Part shown: in pieces, positions 44,981 to 52,671 of the stretch | How the letters are laid out: the number at the start of each line of letters is the position of its first letter | Position numbering within the stretch: position 1 is the first letter of the stretch | Origin: Mycolicibacterium bacteremicum | Lineage (GTDB): Bacteria > Actinomycetota > Actinomycetes > Mycobacteriales > Mycobacteriaceae | Assembly: GCF_002086115.1 (NCBI RefSeq) | Contig: NZ_MVHJ01000009.1 | Span: forward strand, 175,742-239,741 | DNA: 64,000 nt | Reading direction: 5' to 3' | Notes under the pieces: generated by a model | The model's database searches: none | What the model was told of the DNA's origin: nothing | Seen by the model: the letters and a program-made list of their open reading frames with translations, nothing else | Program-made: the position numbers and the translations under genes

Positions 44981-45964
44981 ATGTCCTGGCTAGTCACCGG
45001 CGGCGCGGGGTACATCGGCGCGCATGTGGTGCGCGCACTCACCGAGTCGGGTACCGAGGTGGTCGTCATCGACGATCTGTCGACCGGCATTGCGGCGTTC
45101 GTGCCCGACGGTGTCGAACTCGTCACCGCGAACCTGCTGGACCTCGACACCGTCACGGCCACCCTGGCCGATCACGGGGTCACCGGGGTGATCCACGTCG
45201 CCGGCTACAAGTACGCCGGCGAATCCGTGAAGTACCCGCTGCACACCTACCAGCAGAACGTCACCGCGATGGCGACGCTGCTGGAGGCGATGGCCGCCAC
45301 CGGTGTGGACCAGATCGTGTTCTCCAGCAGCGCCGCCACCTACGGCACCCCCGATGTGGAGATCGTCGACGAACGGACGCCCACGTCCCCGGAGTCGCCG
45401 TACGGCGAGAGCAAGCTCATCGGCGAGTGGCTGCTGCGCGATGTCGCACGCTCACGCGATCTGCGGCACACCAGCCTGCGCTACTTCAACGTCGTCGGTT
45501 CCGGTTCGGTCGACCTGTACGACCGTAGCCCGCACAACCTGTTCCCCAAGGTGCTCGACATGCTGTTCCACGGCCGGATCCCGCAGATCAACGGCGGCGA
45601 CTATGCCACCCCGGACGGCACCTGCGTACGCGATTACGTGCACGTGTCCGACCTGGCGCTGGCTCATGTCGCGGCGGCCCGCCGTCTGGCGGCGGGCGAG
45701 CCCGTCGAGCCGGTCTACAATCTGGGCAGCGGGTCGGGAACGTCGGTGCGCGAGATCATGACCAGCATCCGCGATGTGACGGGAATCGACTTCGACCCGG
45801 CGGTCACGCCGCGCCGGCCCGGCGATCCGGCCCGCATCGTGGCCGCCGGCGATCTGGCCGCGCGCGATCTGGGTTGGCAGACGCGACATTCGCTTACCGA
45901 TATGGTCGCCTCGGCGTGGGCGGCGCGCCAAGCCGTCGGGGCGGACTATCCCACCGCGGGCTGA
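44981..45964 (+). CDS. galE: UDP-glucose 4-epimerase
   Basis: GalE interconverts UDP-glucose and UDP-galactose, precursors of arabinogalactan. The 327-residue short-chain dehydrogenase/reductase starts MSWLVTGGAGYIGAHV (NAD-binding TGGAGYIG), has FSSSAATYG and catalytic YGESK near residue 142, and the GDYATPDGTCVRDYVHVSDLALAH signature of GalE. AAGGAG precedes ATG 44981. It reads toward a large membrane protein gene; in M. tuberculosis galE and a similar membrane protein gene (Rv3634c/Rv3635) are neighbours. Confidence 0.93.
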   Translation: MSWLVTGGAGYIGAHVVRALTESGTEVVVIDDLSTGIAAFVPDGVELVTANLLDLDTVTATLADHGVTGVIHVAGYKYAGESVKYPLHTYQQNVTAMATLLEAMAATGVDQIVFSSSAATYGTPDVEIVDERTPTSPESPYGESKLIGEWLLRDVARSRDLRHTSLRYFNVVGSGSVDLYDRSPHNLFPKVLDMLFHGRIPQINGGDYATPDGTCVRDYVHVSDLALAHVAAARRLAAGEPVEPVYNLGSGSGTSVREIMTSIRDVTGIDFDPAVTPRRPGDPARIVAAGDLAARDLGWQTRHSLTDMVASAWAARQAVGADYPTAG

Positions 45965-45997
45965 CCGTCCCAGCGTCGCTCCGTACAGTCGGCTGCG

Positions 45998-47752
45998 ATG
46001 AAATGGGTCCCCAAGGTTGCCGCTGCGCTGGTCGCGGCCCAGCTGGCGATCCGCGCGGTGCTCGCCTTCGGCGGCTACTTCTACTGGGATGACCTGATCC
46101 TGATCGGTCGGGCCGGCACCCAGGGACTGCTGTCCGGCGAGTATCTGTTCGACGACCATGACGGTCACGTGATGCCCGGTGCCTTCCTGCTCGCCGGTGC
46201 CATCACCCGGCTGGCCCCACTGGAGTGGTACCTGCCGGCGCTGAGCCTGGTGGTGCTGCAGCTGCTGGCCTCCCTGGCGCTGGTGCGGGTGCTGTACCTG
46301 ATCCTGGGCTGGCGTCCGGTGTTGTTGGTGCCGTTGACCTTCGCCCTGTTCACCCCGCTGACGGTGCCGGCTTTCGCGTGGTGGGCCGCCGGATTGAACT
46401 CGCTGCCCATGCTCGCGGCGCTGGCCTGGGTGTGCGGTGATGCGATCCTGTTGGTGCGCACCGGGAACCGGCGTCACGCGATGACCGGGGCGTTGGTCTT
46501 CTTCGGCGCCCTGTTGTTCTTCGAGAAATCGGCGGTCATCCCGTTCGTCGCCTTCGCCGTGACAGCGCTGTTGGCCTGGGTGGGACGCGAATCGGTTGTC
46601 GCGGTGTGGCATCGCGGCATCCGGCTGTGGCTGGGCATGCTCGCGGTGACCGCCGGGTGGATCGGGGTGTACCTGCTGGTCGTCGATCAGCAGCGCTGGA
46701 CGCTGGACCTGGCGATGACCGCCGAACTGTGGTGGCGCTCGGTCACCCACGGGATCGTGCCGGGCCTGGCCGGCGGGCCGTGGGAGTGGCAGCGTTGGGC
46801 GCCCGCCTCGCCGTGGGCCACTCCGCCGGTGACGGTGATGGTGCTGGGTTGGCTTGTGCTGGCCGCCGTGTTGGCGGTCTCGCTGGCCCGCAAGGAACGC
46901 ATCGGCGCCGTGTGGCTGGCGGCGCTGGGGTACGCGCTGGCCTGTCAGGTGCCGATCTATCTGATGCGATCCTCGGAGTTCACCGCGCTGGAGCTGGCGC
47001 AGGCGCTGCGCTATCTACCCGACCTGGTGGTGGTGCTGGCGATGTTGGCCGCCGTCGCGCTGGTGGCCCCGAACCGGCCGCGATCGGCCTGGCTGGACGC
47101 CTCACCGGCGCGCACCGGGGTTATCTGTGTGCTGGCCGCGGCCTTCGTCGGCAGCAGCCTGTATTCGACAGCGACCTTCCTGCCGGTGTGGCGGGACAGT
47201 CCGGTGCCGCAGTATCTGCACAACGTGCGCGCGGGACTCGCGTCCGCGCCACGGGGCACCCCGCTGCTGGACCAGGAGGTCGACCCGCTGATCATGCAGC
47301 GGGTGGCGGCCCCGGAGAACCTGGTCAGTCACATGTTCGCGGTGCTGTCCGAGCGACCCGAATTTGCGTCCACCACAACCGAACTGCGGGTCTTCGACAG
47401 CACCGGGCAGCTGCGTGACGCGCTGGTCACCTGGGTGCGTTCCATCGTGCCCGGGCCGGTCCCCAACTGTGGATATCTGGTGCAGACCGGCGCCGATGTG
47501 ACCCTGCCGCTCGACGGTCCCCTGCTGCCCGCGGACTGGACAGCCGAGATCAACTACCTGGCCAACAGCGAGGGTTCGCTGACCATGTCGCTGGCCGAGG
47601 GCGCCCCGGTGAAGGTGCCCACCCATCCCGGCCTGAACCGCGTCTTCGTACGACTGTCGGGCGCCGGCAGTGCGATCAAGGTGAGCGCCAACACCGCCGC
47701 GCTGTCGGTGTGCATCGCCGCGGGCCCTGTCGGATTCGTGGCACCGAGGTAG
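45998..47752 (+). CDS. Polytopic membrane protein (Rv3635-like)
   Basis: The 584-residue protein has roughly ten to eleven transmembrane helices across residues 7-400, then a soluble C-terminal domain of about 170 residues (from QYLHNVRAGLASAPRGTPLLDQEVDPL). An acidic pair follows the first helix (FGGYFYWDDLILIGRAG), as in membrane glycosyltransferases that use polyprenyl donors, and a DDHDGHVMPG loop follows. This suggests a GT-C-like enzyme, but no family is certain. It follows galE by 33 bp. The M. tuberculosis counterpart is annotated only as a transmembrane protein. Confidence 0.8.
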   Translation: MKWVPKVAAALVAAQLAIRAVLAFGGYFYWDDLILIGRAGTQGLLSGEYLFDDHDGHVMPGAFLLAGAITRLAPLEWYLPALSLVVLQLLASLALVRVLYLILGWRPVLLVPLTFALFTPLTVPAFAWWAAGLNSLPMLAALAWVCGDAILLVRTGNRRHAMTGALVFFGALLFFEKSAVIPFVAFAVTALLAWVGRESVVAVWHRGIRLWLGMLAVTAGWIGVYLLVVDQQRWTLDLAMTAELWWRSVTHGIVPGLAGGPWEWQRWAPASPWATPPVTVMVLGWLVLAAVLAVSLARKERIGAVWLAALGYALACQVPIYLMRSSEFTALELAQALRYLPDLVVVLAMLAAVALVAPNRPRSAWLDASPARTGVICVLAAAFVGSSLYSTATFLPVWRDSPVPQYLHNVRAGLASAPRGTPLLDQEVDPLIMQRVAAPENLVSHMFAVLSERPEFASTTTELRVFDSTGQLRDALVTWVRSIVPGPVPNCGYLVQTGADVTLPLDGPLLPADWTAEINYLANSEGSLTMSLAEGAPVKVPTHPGLNRVFVRLSGAGSAIKVSANTAALSVCIAAGPVGFVAPR

Positions 47753-47802
47753 TCCCGGCCCCGGGCCCGGCGTGTGCGCCGCGACTTGTCGGTGGTGGCG
47801 CC

Positions 47803-47808
47803 TACGGT
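47803..47808 (+). promoter_or_regulatory. -10 element of the gene at 47815 (leaderless)
   Basis: TACGGT lies six bases before ATG 47815. Confidence 0.45.
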
Positions 47809-47814
47809 TGGCTG

Positions 47815-48183
47815 ATGATCTCGACGGATTCCCGGCCTTCGACGGTGGCGCCCTGCCGGCACTGCGGTATCGAGACCGTGTGGCTGCAGACCGTGTACGG
47901 CGGCTGGCAGTTGTTCGACGCCAACGAGTTCCCTACCGAGGACAGTGCGGCCGGTAACCGCTTCGCCATCCGACGGTTGTCCCGGCAGGTGGTGGATCTC
48001 GATGACGTGTATGAGGGTCGCTGGCCGGCCACCTGCCTGCATCTGCACCGGTTCGACTGTCCGGCGAGCTTCGACGAGTCCCGTTTTCACCAGCGCCGGC
48101 CGCGGCAGGCCAACGAGATCGACCTGGACGATCTGTTCTCCCGGCTGGCCGAACGCCGGGAGGCGCAGCGCCGGGTGGGTTAA
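47815..48183 (+). CDS. Hypothetical protein with CxxC zinc-ribbon-like start
   Basis: The 122-residue protein begins MISTDSRPSTVAPCRHCGIETVWLQTVYGGWQLFDANEFP and contains a further HLHRFDCPASF. The CRHCG pair with a later Cys and several His residues suggests metal binding. I do not recognise a family. The start is supported by a TACGGT hexamer six bases upstream. It is convergent with a TetR gene; the two stop codons overlap in a TTAA palindrome. Confidence 0.7.
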   Translation: MISTDSRPSTVAPCRHCGIETVWLQTVYGGWQLFDANEFPTEDSAAGNRFAIRRLSRQVVDLDDVYEGRWPATCLHLHRFDCPASFDESRFHQRRPRQANEIDLDDLFSRLAERREAQRRVG

Positions 48184-48749
48184 CGCCGCGCCGCGATGAG
48201 TCGGCGACCGGCGTCGACCGCCACCGCACGACGGTGGGCGATCACACCGAGATCGTCGGTGACCGCGTCCGGGTGCGGACTCTGCGCCCACGCCAGTCCG
48301 ATCGCGAACAGCATGACGATGAGATCCGCAGCAGCCCACGCCGGGTCGACGTGTCCGTTCGCCTTCGCGGCCTCGATGGCCGCAATCGCCTGTCCCGGGA
48401 CGGGCTCGCCGTCGAAATCGGGCGCCCCGAGGTCGAATCCCTCCAGCTTCGCCCAGGTGATCATCCGGAGGTGCTCGGGCCGGGTGGTGGCCAGGTCGAA
48501 GACGTCACCGACGAACTCCGCCACGGCGTCGGCGCGCAAGGTCACCGACCGGTAGAACTCCATCCCGTCGGTGGCGAACACCTCACGGAACAGCGCTTCC
48601 TTATCGCCGAAGTGGGCGTAGAGGCGTTCCTTGCTGGCGTGGGCGAGCCGGGCTATCCGGTCCACCCGGGCGCCGGCGAGCCCGTACCGAGCGAACTCCA
48701 CGCGTGCCGCTCCGAGAATCTCCGAACGCAGCTGCGGTGCACTTCTCAC
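48180..48749 (-). CDS. TetR family transcriptional regulator
   Basis: The 189-residue protein has an N-terminal TetR helix-turn-helix (RSEILGAARVEFARYGLAGARVDRIARLAHASKERLYAHFGDKEALFREVFATDG). GTG 48749 is supported by TATGAT six bases upstream. A perfect 14-bp palindrome lies in the divergent promoter region with the acyltransferase gene, which makes repression of both genes very likely. The ligand is unknown. Confidence 0.92.
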   Translation of the reverse strand: MRSAPQLRSEILGAARVEFARYGLAGARVDRIARLAHASKERLYAHFGDKEALFREVFATDGMEFYRSVTLRADAVAEFVGDVFDLATTRPEHLRMITWAKLEGFDLGAPDFDGEPVPGQAIAAIEAAKANGHVDPAWAAADLIVMLFAIGLAWAQSPHPDAVTDDLGVIAHRRAVAVDAGRRLIAARR

Positions 48750-48755
48750 AGCCAG

Positions 48756-48761
48756 ATCATA
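48756..48761 (-). promoter_or_regulatory. -10 element of the TetR gene at 48180-48749
   Basis: TATGAT on the minus strand (a near-consensus -10) is six bases before GTG 48749. Confidence 0.6.
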
Positions 48762-48766
48762 TCCAG

Positions 48767-48780
48767 ACGAACTAGTTCGT
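48767..48780. promoter_or_regulatory. TetR operator, perfect 14-bp palindrome
   Basis: ACGAACTAGTTCGT reads the same on both strands and sits between two divergent leaderless promoters, five bases from each -10 hexamer, so a bound repressor would block both. Confidence 0.8.
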
Positions 48781-48784
48781 TCGG

Positions 48785-48790
48785 TACGGT
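48785..48790 (+). promoter_or_regulatory. -10 element of the acyltransferase gene
   Basis: TACGGT lies seven bases before ATG 48798. Confidence 0.55.
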
Positions 48791-48797
48791 ATTGAGC

Positions 48798-49652
48798 ATG
48801 TCCGCCATGACCGACACAGCGATTCTGATCAACCCACCGGGACGCATCCGCGCAATCCGGCAGGTGGTCGAGACGATCGCCGATCGAGCTGGGCCGCTGA
48901 TCGATCTGTGCCGGCCCTATGTGAGCGGATTGCAGAACCTGCCCCGGGACGGACGATTCCTATTGGTCGGCAACCACACTCAGTCAGGGGCCGAGGCTTT
49001 TCTCATTCCGTACTTGGTCCGCCGCGAGATCGGCGTGCTGGTGCGACCACTGACCGACCGCGGATTCGGCAAGATGCCGGGCCCGGCCGCGGACCTGATG
49101 GCCGCCTGCGGCGCTACCGTCGGCGCACCGGAATCGGCCCGCGAACTGATGCGCCACGACCAGCCGATTCTGGTCTTCCCGGGCGGTGGGCGCGAGATCG
49201 CCAAGTTCAAAGGTGAGGAGAACACCGTCAACTGGACAGGCCGCGCCGGATTCGCCCGGATAGCAGCCGAGTTCGGCTACCCGATCGTGCCCGCCGGACT
49301 CGTCGGCGGCGACGAGGTCTACCGAAGTTTCACCACCCGCGATGGCCGGTGGGGCCGCTTCAGTCAGGCGCTGGCGCAGCGATTCGGCGGCAGACCCGAG
49401 ATGGCCATGCCCCTGGTGCACGGAATCGGCCCGACATTGATTCCGCATCCCCAGCGGATGTACCTGCGTTTCGGCGCCCCGATCGACACCGGAAAGCCCG
49501 CTGACGTCGAGGCCGACGAATGGGCGCAGCAGGTCAAGGACCGCACACGGACCGCGCTGGAAACGGCGCTGTCCGATCTTCAGGACGTCCGCACCGACGA
49601 TCCGTACCGCGAGCTGAACCCACTGGGATGGCGGCATGCCGTCCGGCCGTGA
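48798..49652 (+). CDS. Lysophospholipid acyltransferase family protein
   Basis: The 284-residue protein carries PlsC/LPLAT motifs: FLLVGNHTQSGAEAFL (the His of the usual HxxxxD; here the fifth position after His is Gly or Ala, so the acid is displaced), and LVFPGGGREIAKFKG with GYPIVPAG further on. The family acylates glycerolipids or related acceptors at the membrane. ATG 48798 is placed by the TACGGT hexamer. Divergent from its probable TetR repressor. The replacement of the Asp in HxxxxD is seen in some mycobacterial members of the diacylglycerol acyltransferase/alpha-beta group. Confidence 0.82.
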   Translation: MSAMTDTAILINPPGRIRAIRQVVETIADRAGPLIDLCRPYVSGLQNLPRDGRFLLVGNHTQSGAEAFLIPYLVRREIGVLVRPLTDRGFGKMPGPAADLMAACGATVGAPESARELMRHDQPILVFPGGGREIAKFKGEENTVNWTGRAGFARIAAEFGYPIVPAGLVGGDEVYRSFTTRDGRWGRFSQALAQRFGGRPEMAMPLVHGIGPTLIPHPQRMYLRFGAPIDTGKPADVEADEWAQQVKDRTRTALETALSDLQDVRTDDPYRELNPLGWRHAVRP

Positions 49653-49660
49653 CACGGACA

Positions 49661-49736
49661 TGGAGCCACCCAGGGGAATCGAACCCCTGACCTATTCATT
49701 ACGAGTGAATTGCTCTACCGACTGAGCTAGGGTGGC
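49661..49736 (-). tRNA. tRNA-Thr (anticodon CGT)
   Basis: The minus strand gives a full cloverleaf: acceptor arms GCCACCC / GGGTGGC, D arm TAGCTCAGTCGGTAGAGCA, and anticodon stem ATTCA/TGAAT with loop CTCGTAA (anticodon CGT, reading ACG). The T arm is CAGGGGTTCGATTCCCCTG, the discriminator is T, and CCA is encoded. Body 49664-49736; CCA at 49661-49663. Confidence 0.97.
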
Positions 49737-49791
49737 GCGCCTGCCTGGGCAGGCCCGACGAGTCTACGACAGCGCCCGCCCGCGGCACTAA

Positions 49792-51003
49792 TCAGTTCCG
49801 CAGTGCCTGCCCGACGGTGGCCACCATCGCGTCGACCGCGAACTTCGGCTTGACGTTCACCGCCAGCGCCTCCCGGCACTCCAGCACCGCCTCGATACAC
49901 CGCAGCAGCCGATCCGGCGGCACGTGCTCGGCCATGGCGCCCACCTTCTCGGCCATGTCCGGGTGGTTGGGCGTCACCGTGCCCGCGCCGGCCGAAACCA
50001 CCAGGGCGTCGCGGAAGTAGGTCGCCAGGTCCATCAGGGCCCGGTCCAGCGCATCCCGGGACGCCCGGGTCTGGCGCGACTTCTGCCGCTGCTCCAACAG
50101 CTTCATCGCCCCGGCGGCGCCGCGTATGGCGCCCGCGGTGCCCTTGCCCGTGCCGCCCGCACCCAACGCGGTCCGCAACTCCTCGGCCTCGGTCTCGTTG
50201 CGGTCCACCGTCGACGCCTTGGCCTCCGCCTCCGCAGTGAGCACCAATTCCTCGGCGGCGGCGTACGCCCGGGCCGGGGTGGCGGCGTCGCGGGCCAGCC
50301 CGAGCGCACGCTGACGCCGCTGCTGAGACTCCGGGTCGGTGGCCAGCCGGCGGGCCCGGCCCACGTGACCGCCGCTGACCGAGGCCGCCCAGGCCGCCGT
50401 GTCGGCGGGGATCCCATCGCGCTCGACGAGCACCTCGGCGATCGCATCGGTGGGCGGGGTCACCAGCGCGACGTGCCGGCAGCGCGACCGGAGGGTCACG
50501 GCGATGTCCTCCGGGTCGACCGACGGCGCGCACAACAGGAAGACCGTGGACTGCGGGGGCTCCTCGACCACCTTGAGCAGCGCGTTCGCCGCGCCCTCGG
50601 TGAGCCGGTCGGCATCCTCGACCACCACGATCTGCCACCGTCCCGTGCCGGGGCGGCGGGAGGCGATCTGCACGATCTCGCGCATCTCCTTGACCGCGAT
50701 CGACAGCCCCTCCGGGATGATGCGGCGCACATCGGCGTGCGTACCGGCCATGGTGGTGGTGCACGCCCGGCACTCACCGCAGCCGGGGGTGCCCTCCGAC
50801 GTGCACTGCAGCGCCGCCGCGAAACACAGCGCCGCGACCGAGCGTCCCGATCCCGGCGGGCCGGTGATCAGCCAGGCGTGCGTCATCCCACCGGCGGTGA
50901 GCCCGCTGTGGCCCTGCTCCGCGCGTGCGGACAACGCCGCCGCGACCAGCTCCTCCTCGACGTGGCGCTGGCCCACCAGAGACGAAAAAACACCACTGCC
51001 CAC
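49792..51003 (-). CDS. holB: DNA polymerase III subunit delta'
   Basis: The delta' subunit is part of the clamp loader that places the beta sliding clamp at primers. The 403-residue protein has an N-terminal AAA+ domain with HAWLITGPPGSGRSVAALCF near residue 42 and a four-cysteine zinc module CTSEGTPGCGECRACTTTM. It continues with DVRRI, VVEDADRLTEGAANALLKVVEEPP, and the sensor LRSRCRHV. The GTG start at 51003 is supported by TAGGGT six bases upstream. Matches Rv3644c by position. Confidence 0.93.
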   Translation of the reverse strand: MGSGVFSSLVGQRHVEEELVAAALSARAEQGHSGLTAGGMTHAWLITGPPGSGRSVAALCFAAALQCTSEGTPGCGECRACTTTMAGTHADVRRIIPEGLSIAVKEMREIVQIASRRPGTGRWQIVVVEDADRLTEGAANALLKVVEEPPQSTVFLLCAPSVDPEDIAVTLRSRCRHVALVTPPTDAIAEVLVERDGIPADTAAWAASVSGGHVGRARRLATDPESQQRRQRALGLARDAATPARAYAAAEELVLTAEAEAKASTVDRNETEAEELRTALGAGGTGKGTAGAIRGAAGAMKLLEQRQKSRQTRASRDALDRALMDLATYFRDALVVSAGAGTVTPNHPDMAEKVGAMAEHVPPDRLLRCIEAVLECREALAVNVKPKFAVDAMVATVGQALRN

Positions 51004-51009
51004 CCCTGC

Positions 51010-51015
51010 ACCCTA
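51010..51015 (-). promoter_or_regulatory. -10 element of holB (leaderless)
   Basis: TAGGGT on the minus strand is six bases before GTG 51003. Confidence 0.5.
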
Positions 51016-51071
51016 GTGGCACGCTCGGACACGACACGGCCACAGCGGCGCGACTCGTCCCAGCCGACCGA

Positions 51072-51077
51072 TACGGT
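51072..51077 (+). promoter_or_regulatory. -10 element of the adenylyl cyclase gene (leaderless)
   Basis: TACGGT lies six bases before GTG 51084, on the side opposite the divergent holB promoter. Confidence 0.5.
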
Positions 51078-51083
51078 AAACGG

Positions 51084-52664
51084 GTGAGTGCAGAGGCCGT
51101 ACCGATCGGGCGCATCAGTGCGTTCGTCCGATGGGTTGCCCGCACGCCCTGGCCGGTGTTCCTGCTGGGCATGGTGCAGGCCGACATCATCGGCGCGCTG
51201 CTGGTCCTGGGCTTCCTCCGCTACGCGCTGCCGCCGGAGGACCGGATCCAGCTCCAGGAGCTGCCCACCTTCAACCTCGCGGTGTTCCTGGGCTTCCTGT
51301 TCGTGTCGTTCAGCATCGCCGCCTACGTCACGCTGCGGCTATTGCTGCCGGTGATCCGCTGGCAACGCCGCGACACCCTGCTCGGCGATGCCGCCACCAT
51401 CAGCGAGGTGGCCCGCGCCCGCGCGCTGAAGATGCCGTACTACCGCTCGGTCATCAACGTCACCAACTGGTTCATGGGCTCGGTGGTGTTCATCGTGGCC
51501 AGCTGGCCGGTGGCCAGCAAATCGGCTCCGGTCGTCGCGGTGGCGACCGCACTGGGCGCCACCGCGGTGGCCATCATCGGCTATCTGCAATCCGAGCGGG
51601 TGCTGCGCCCGGTCGCGGTGGCCGCGCTACGCACCGGCATACCGGAGAACTTCCGCGCCCCCGGCGTCATCCTGCGCCAGGTGCTGACGTGGGTGCTGTC
51701 CACCGGCGTGCCGATCCTTGCCATCGTGCTGGCCGTGGTGGCCAGCAAGTTCGAGATCCTCAAGGCACCCGCGGAGAAGCTGGCCACCCCGATCCTGCTG
51801 CTGGCCATCGCGGCCCTGCTGATCGGGCTCATCGGCACCGTGCTGGTGTCCATGTCGATCGCCGACCCGCTGCGTCAGCTGCGCTGGGCGCTCGGTGAGG
51901 TGCAGCGCGGAAACTACAACGCGCACATGCAGATCTACGATGCCAGCGAGCTCGGCCTCTTGCAGGCCGGTTTCAACGACATGGTGCGCGATCTCGCCGA
52001 ACGGCAGCGCCTGCGCGACCTGTTCGGCCGATACGTGGGCGAGGACGTTGCCCGCCGCGCTTTGGAGCGCGGCACCGAACTGGGCGGTCAGGAACGCGAT
52101 GTCGCGGTGCTGTTCGTCGATCTGGTCGGCTCCACCCAGCTCGCCTCCACCATCCCGGCCGCTGAGGTCGTCAACCTGCTCAACGAATTCTTCCGGGTCA
52201 TCGTGGACACGGTGAACAAGCACGGCGGCTTCGTCAACAAGTTCCAGGGCGACGCCGCCCTGGCCATCTTCGGCGCCCCGATCGAGCACCCCGACGCCTC
52301 GGGGGCGGCGCTGGCCGCCTCCCGTGAGCTGCATGACGAGTTGGTCAACGTGCTGGGCCAGACCGAATTCGGCATCGGCGTGTCCGCGGGGCGGGCCATC
52401 GCCGGGCACATCGGCGCGCAGGCCCGCTTCGAGTACACCGTGATCGGCGACCCGGTGAACGAGGCCGCCCGGCTCACCGAGCTGGCCAAGCTGGAGGAGG
52501 GCCACGTGCTGGCCTCGGCCATCGCGGTCAGCGGTGCGGTCGACGCCGAGGCGCTGGCCTGGGATGTCGGTGAAATCGTCGAGCTGCGTGGACGTTCGGC
52601 GCCGACGCAGCTCGCCCGCCCCGCGGTGCGCGCCATCGCGCCGACGCCCGAACCGAGCTCCTGA
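51084..52664 (+). CDS. Membrane class III adenylyl cyclase with HAMP domain (Rv3645-like)
   Basis: This enzyme makes cAMP from ATP. The 526-residue protein has about six transmembrane segments in residues 20-270 and a HAMP domain (SMSIADPLRQLRWALGEVQRGNYNAHMQIYDASELGLLQAGFNDMV). The catalytic domain (~340-500) shows VAVLFVDLVGSTQLAS with the first metal Asp, KFQGDAALAIFGAP with purine-specifying Lys and the second Asp, and YTVIGDPVNEAARL. It is the counterpart of M. tuberculosis Rv3645, divergent from holB and convergent with topA. Confidence 0.94.
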   Translation: MSAEAVPIGRISAFVRWVARTPWPVFLLGMVQADIIGALLVLGFLRYALPPEDRIQLQELPTFNLAVFLGFLFVSFSIAAYVTLRLLLPVIRWQRRDTLLGDAATISEVARARALKMPYYRSVINVTNWFMGSVVFIVASWPVASKSAPVVAVATALGATAVAIIGYLQSERVLRPVAVAALRTGIPENFRAPGVILRQVLTWVLSTGVPILAIVLAVVASKFEILKAPAEKLATPILLLAIAALLIGLIGTVLVSMSIADPLRQLRWALGEVQRGNYNAHMQIYDASELGLLQAGFNDMVRDLAERQRLRDLFGRYVGEDVARRALERGTELGGQERDVAVLFVDLVGSTQLASTIPAAEVVNLLNEFFRVIVDTVNKHGGFVNKFQGDAALAIFGAPIEHPDASGAALAASRELHDELVNVLGQTEFGIGVSAGRAIAGHIGAQARFEYTVIGDPVNEAARLTELAKLEEGHVLASAIAVSGAVDAEALAWDVGEIVELRGRSAPTQLARPAVRAIAPTPEPSS

Positions 52665-52671
52665 GCCTCCC

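Noticed and set aside
49653..49791. A second tRNA next to tRNA-Thr
   Set aside because: Flanking sequence does not fold into a cloverleaf; only the Thr(CGT) gene is supported.
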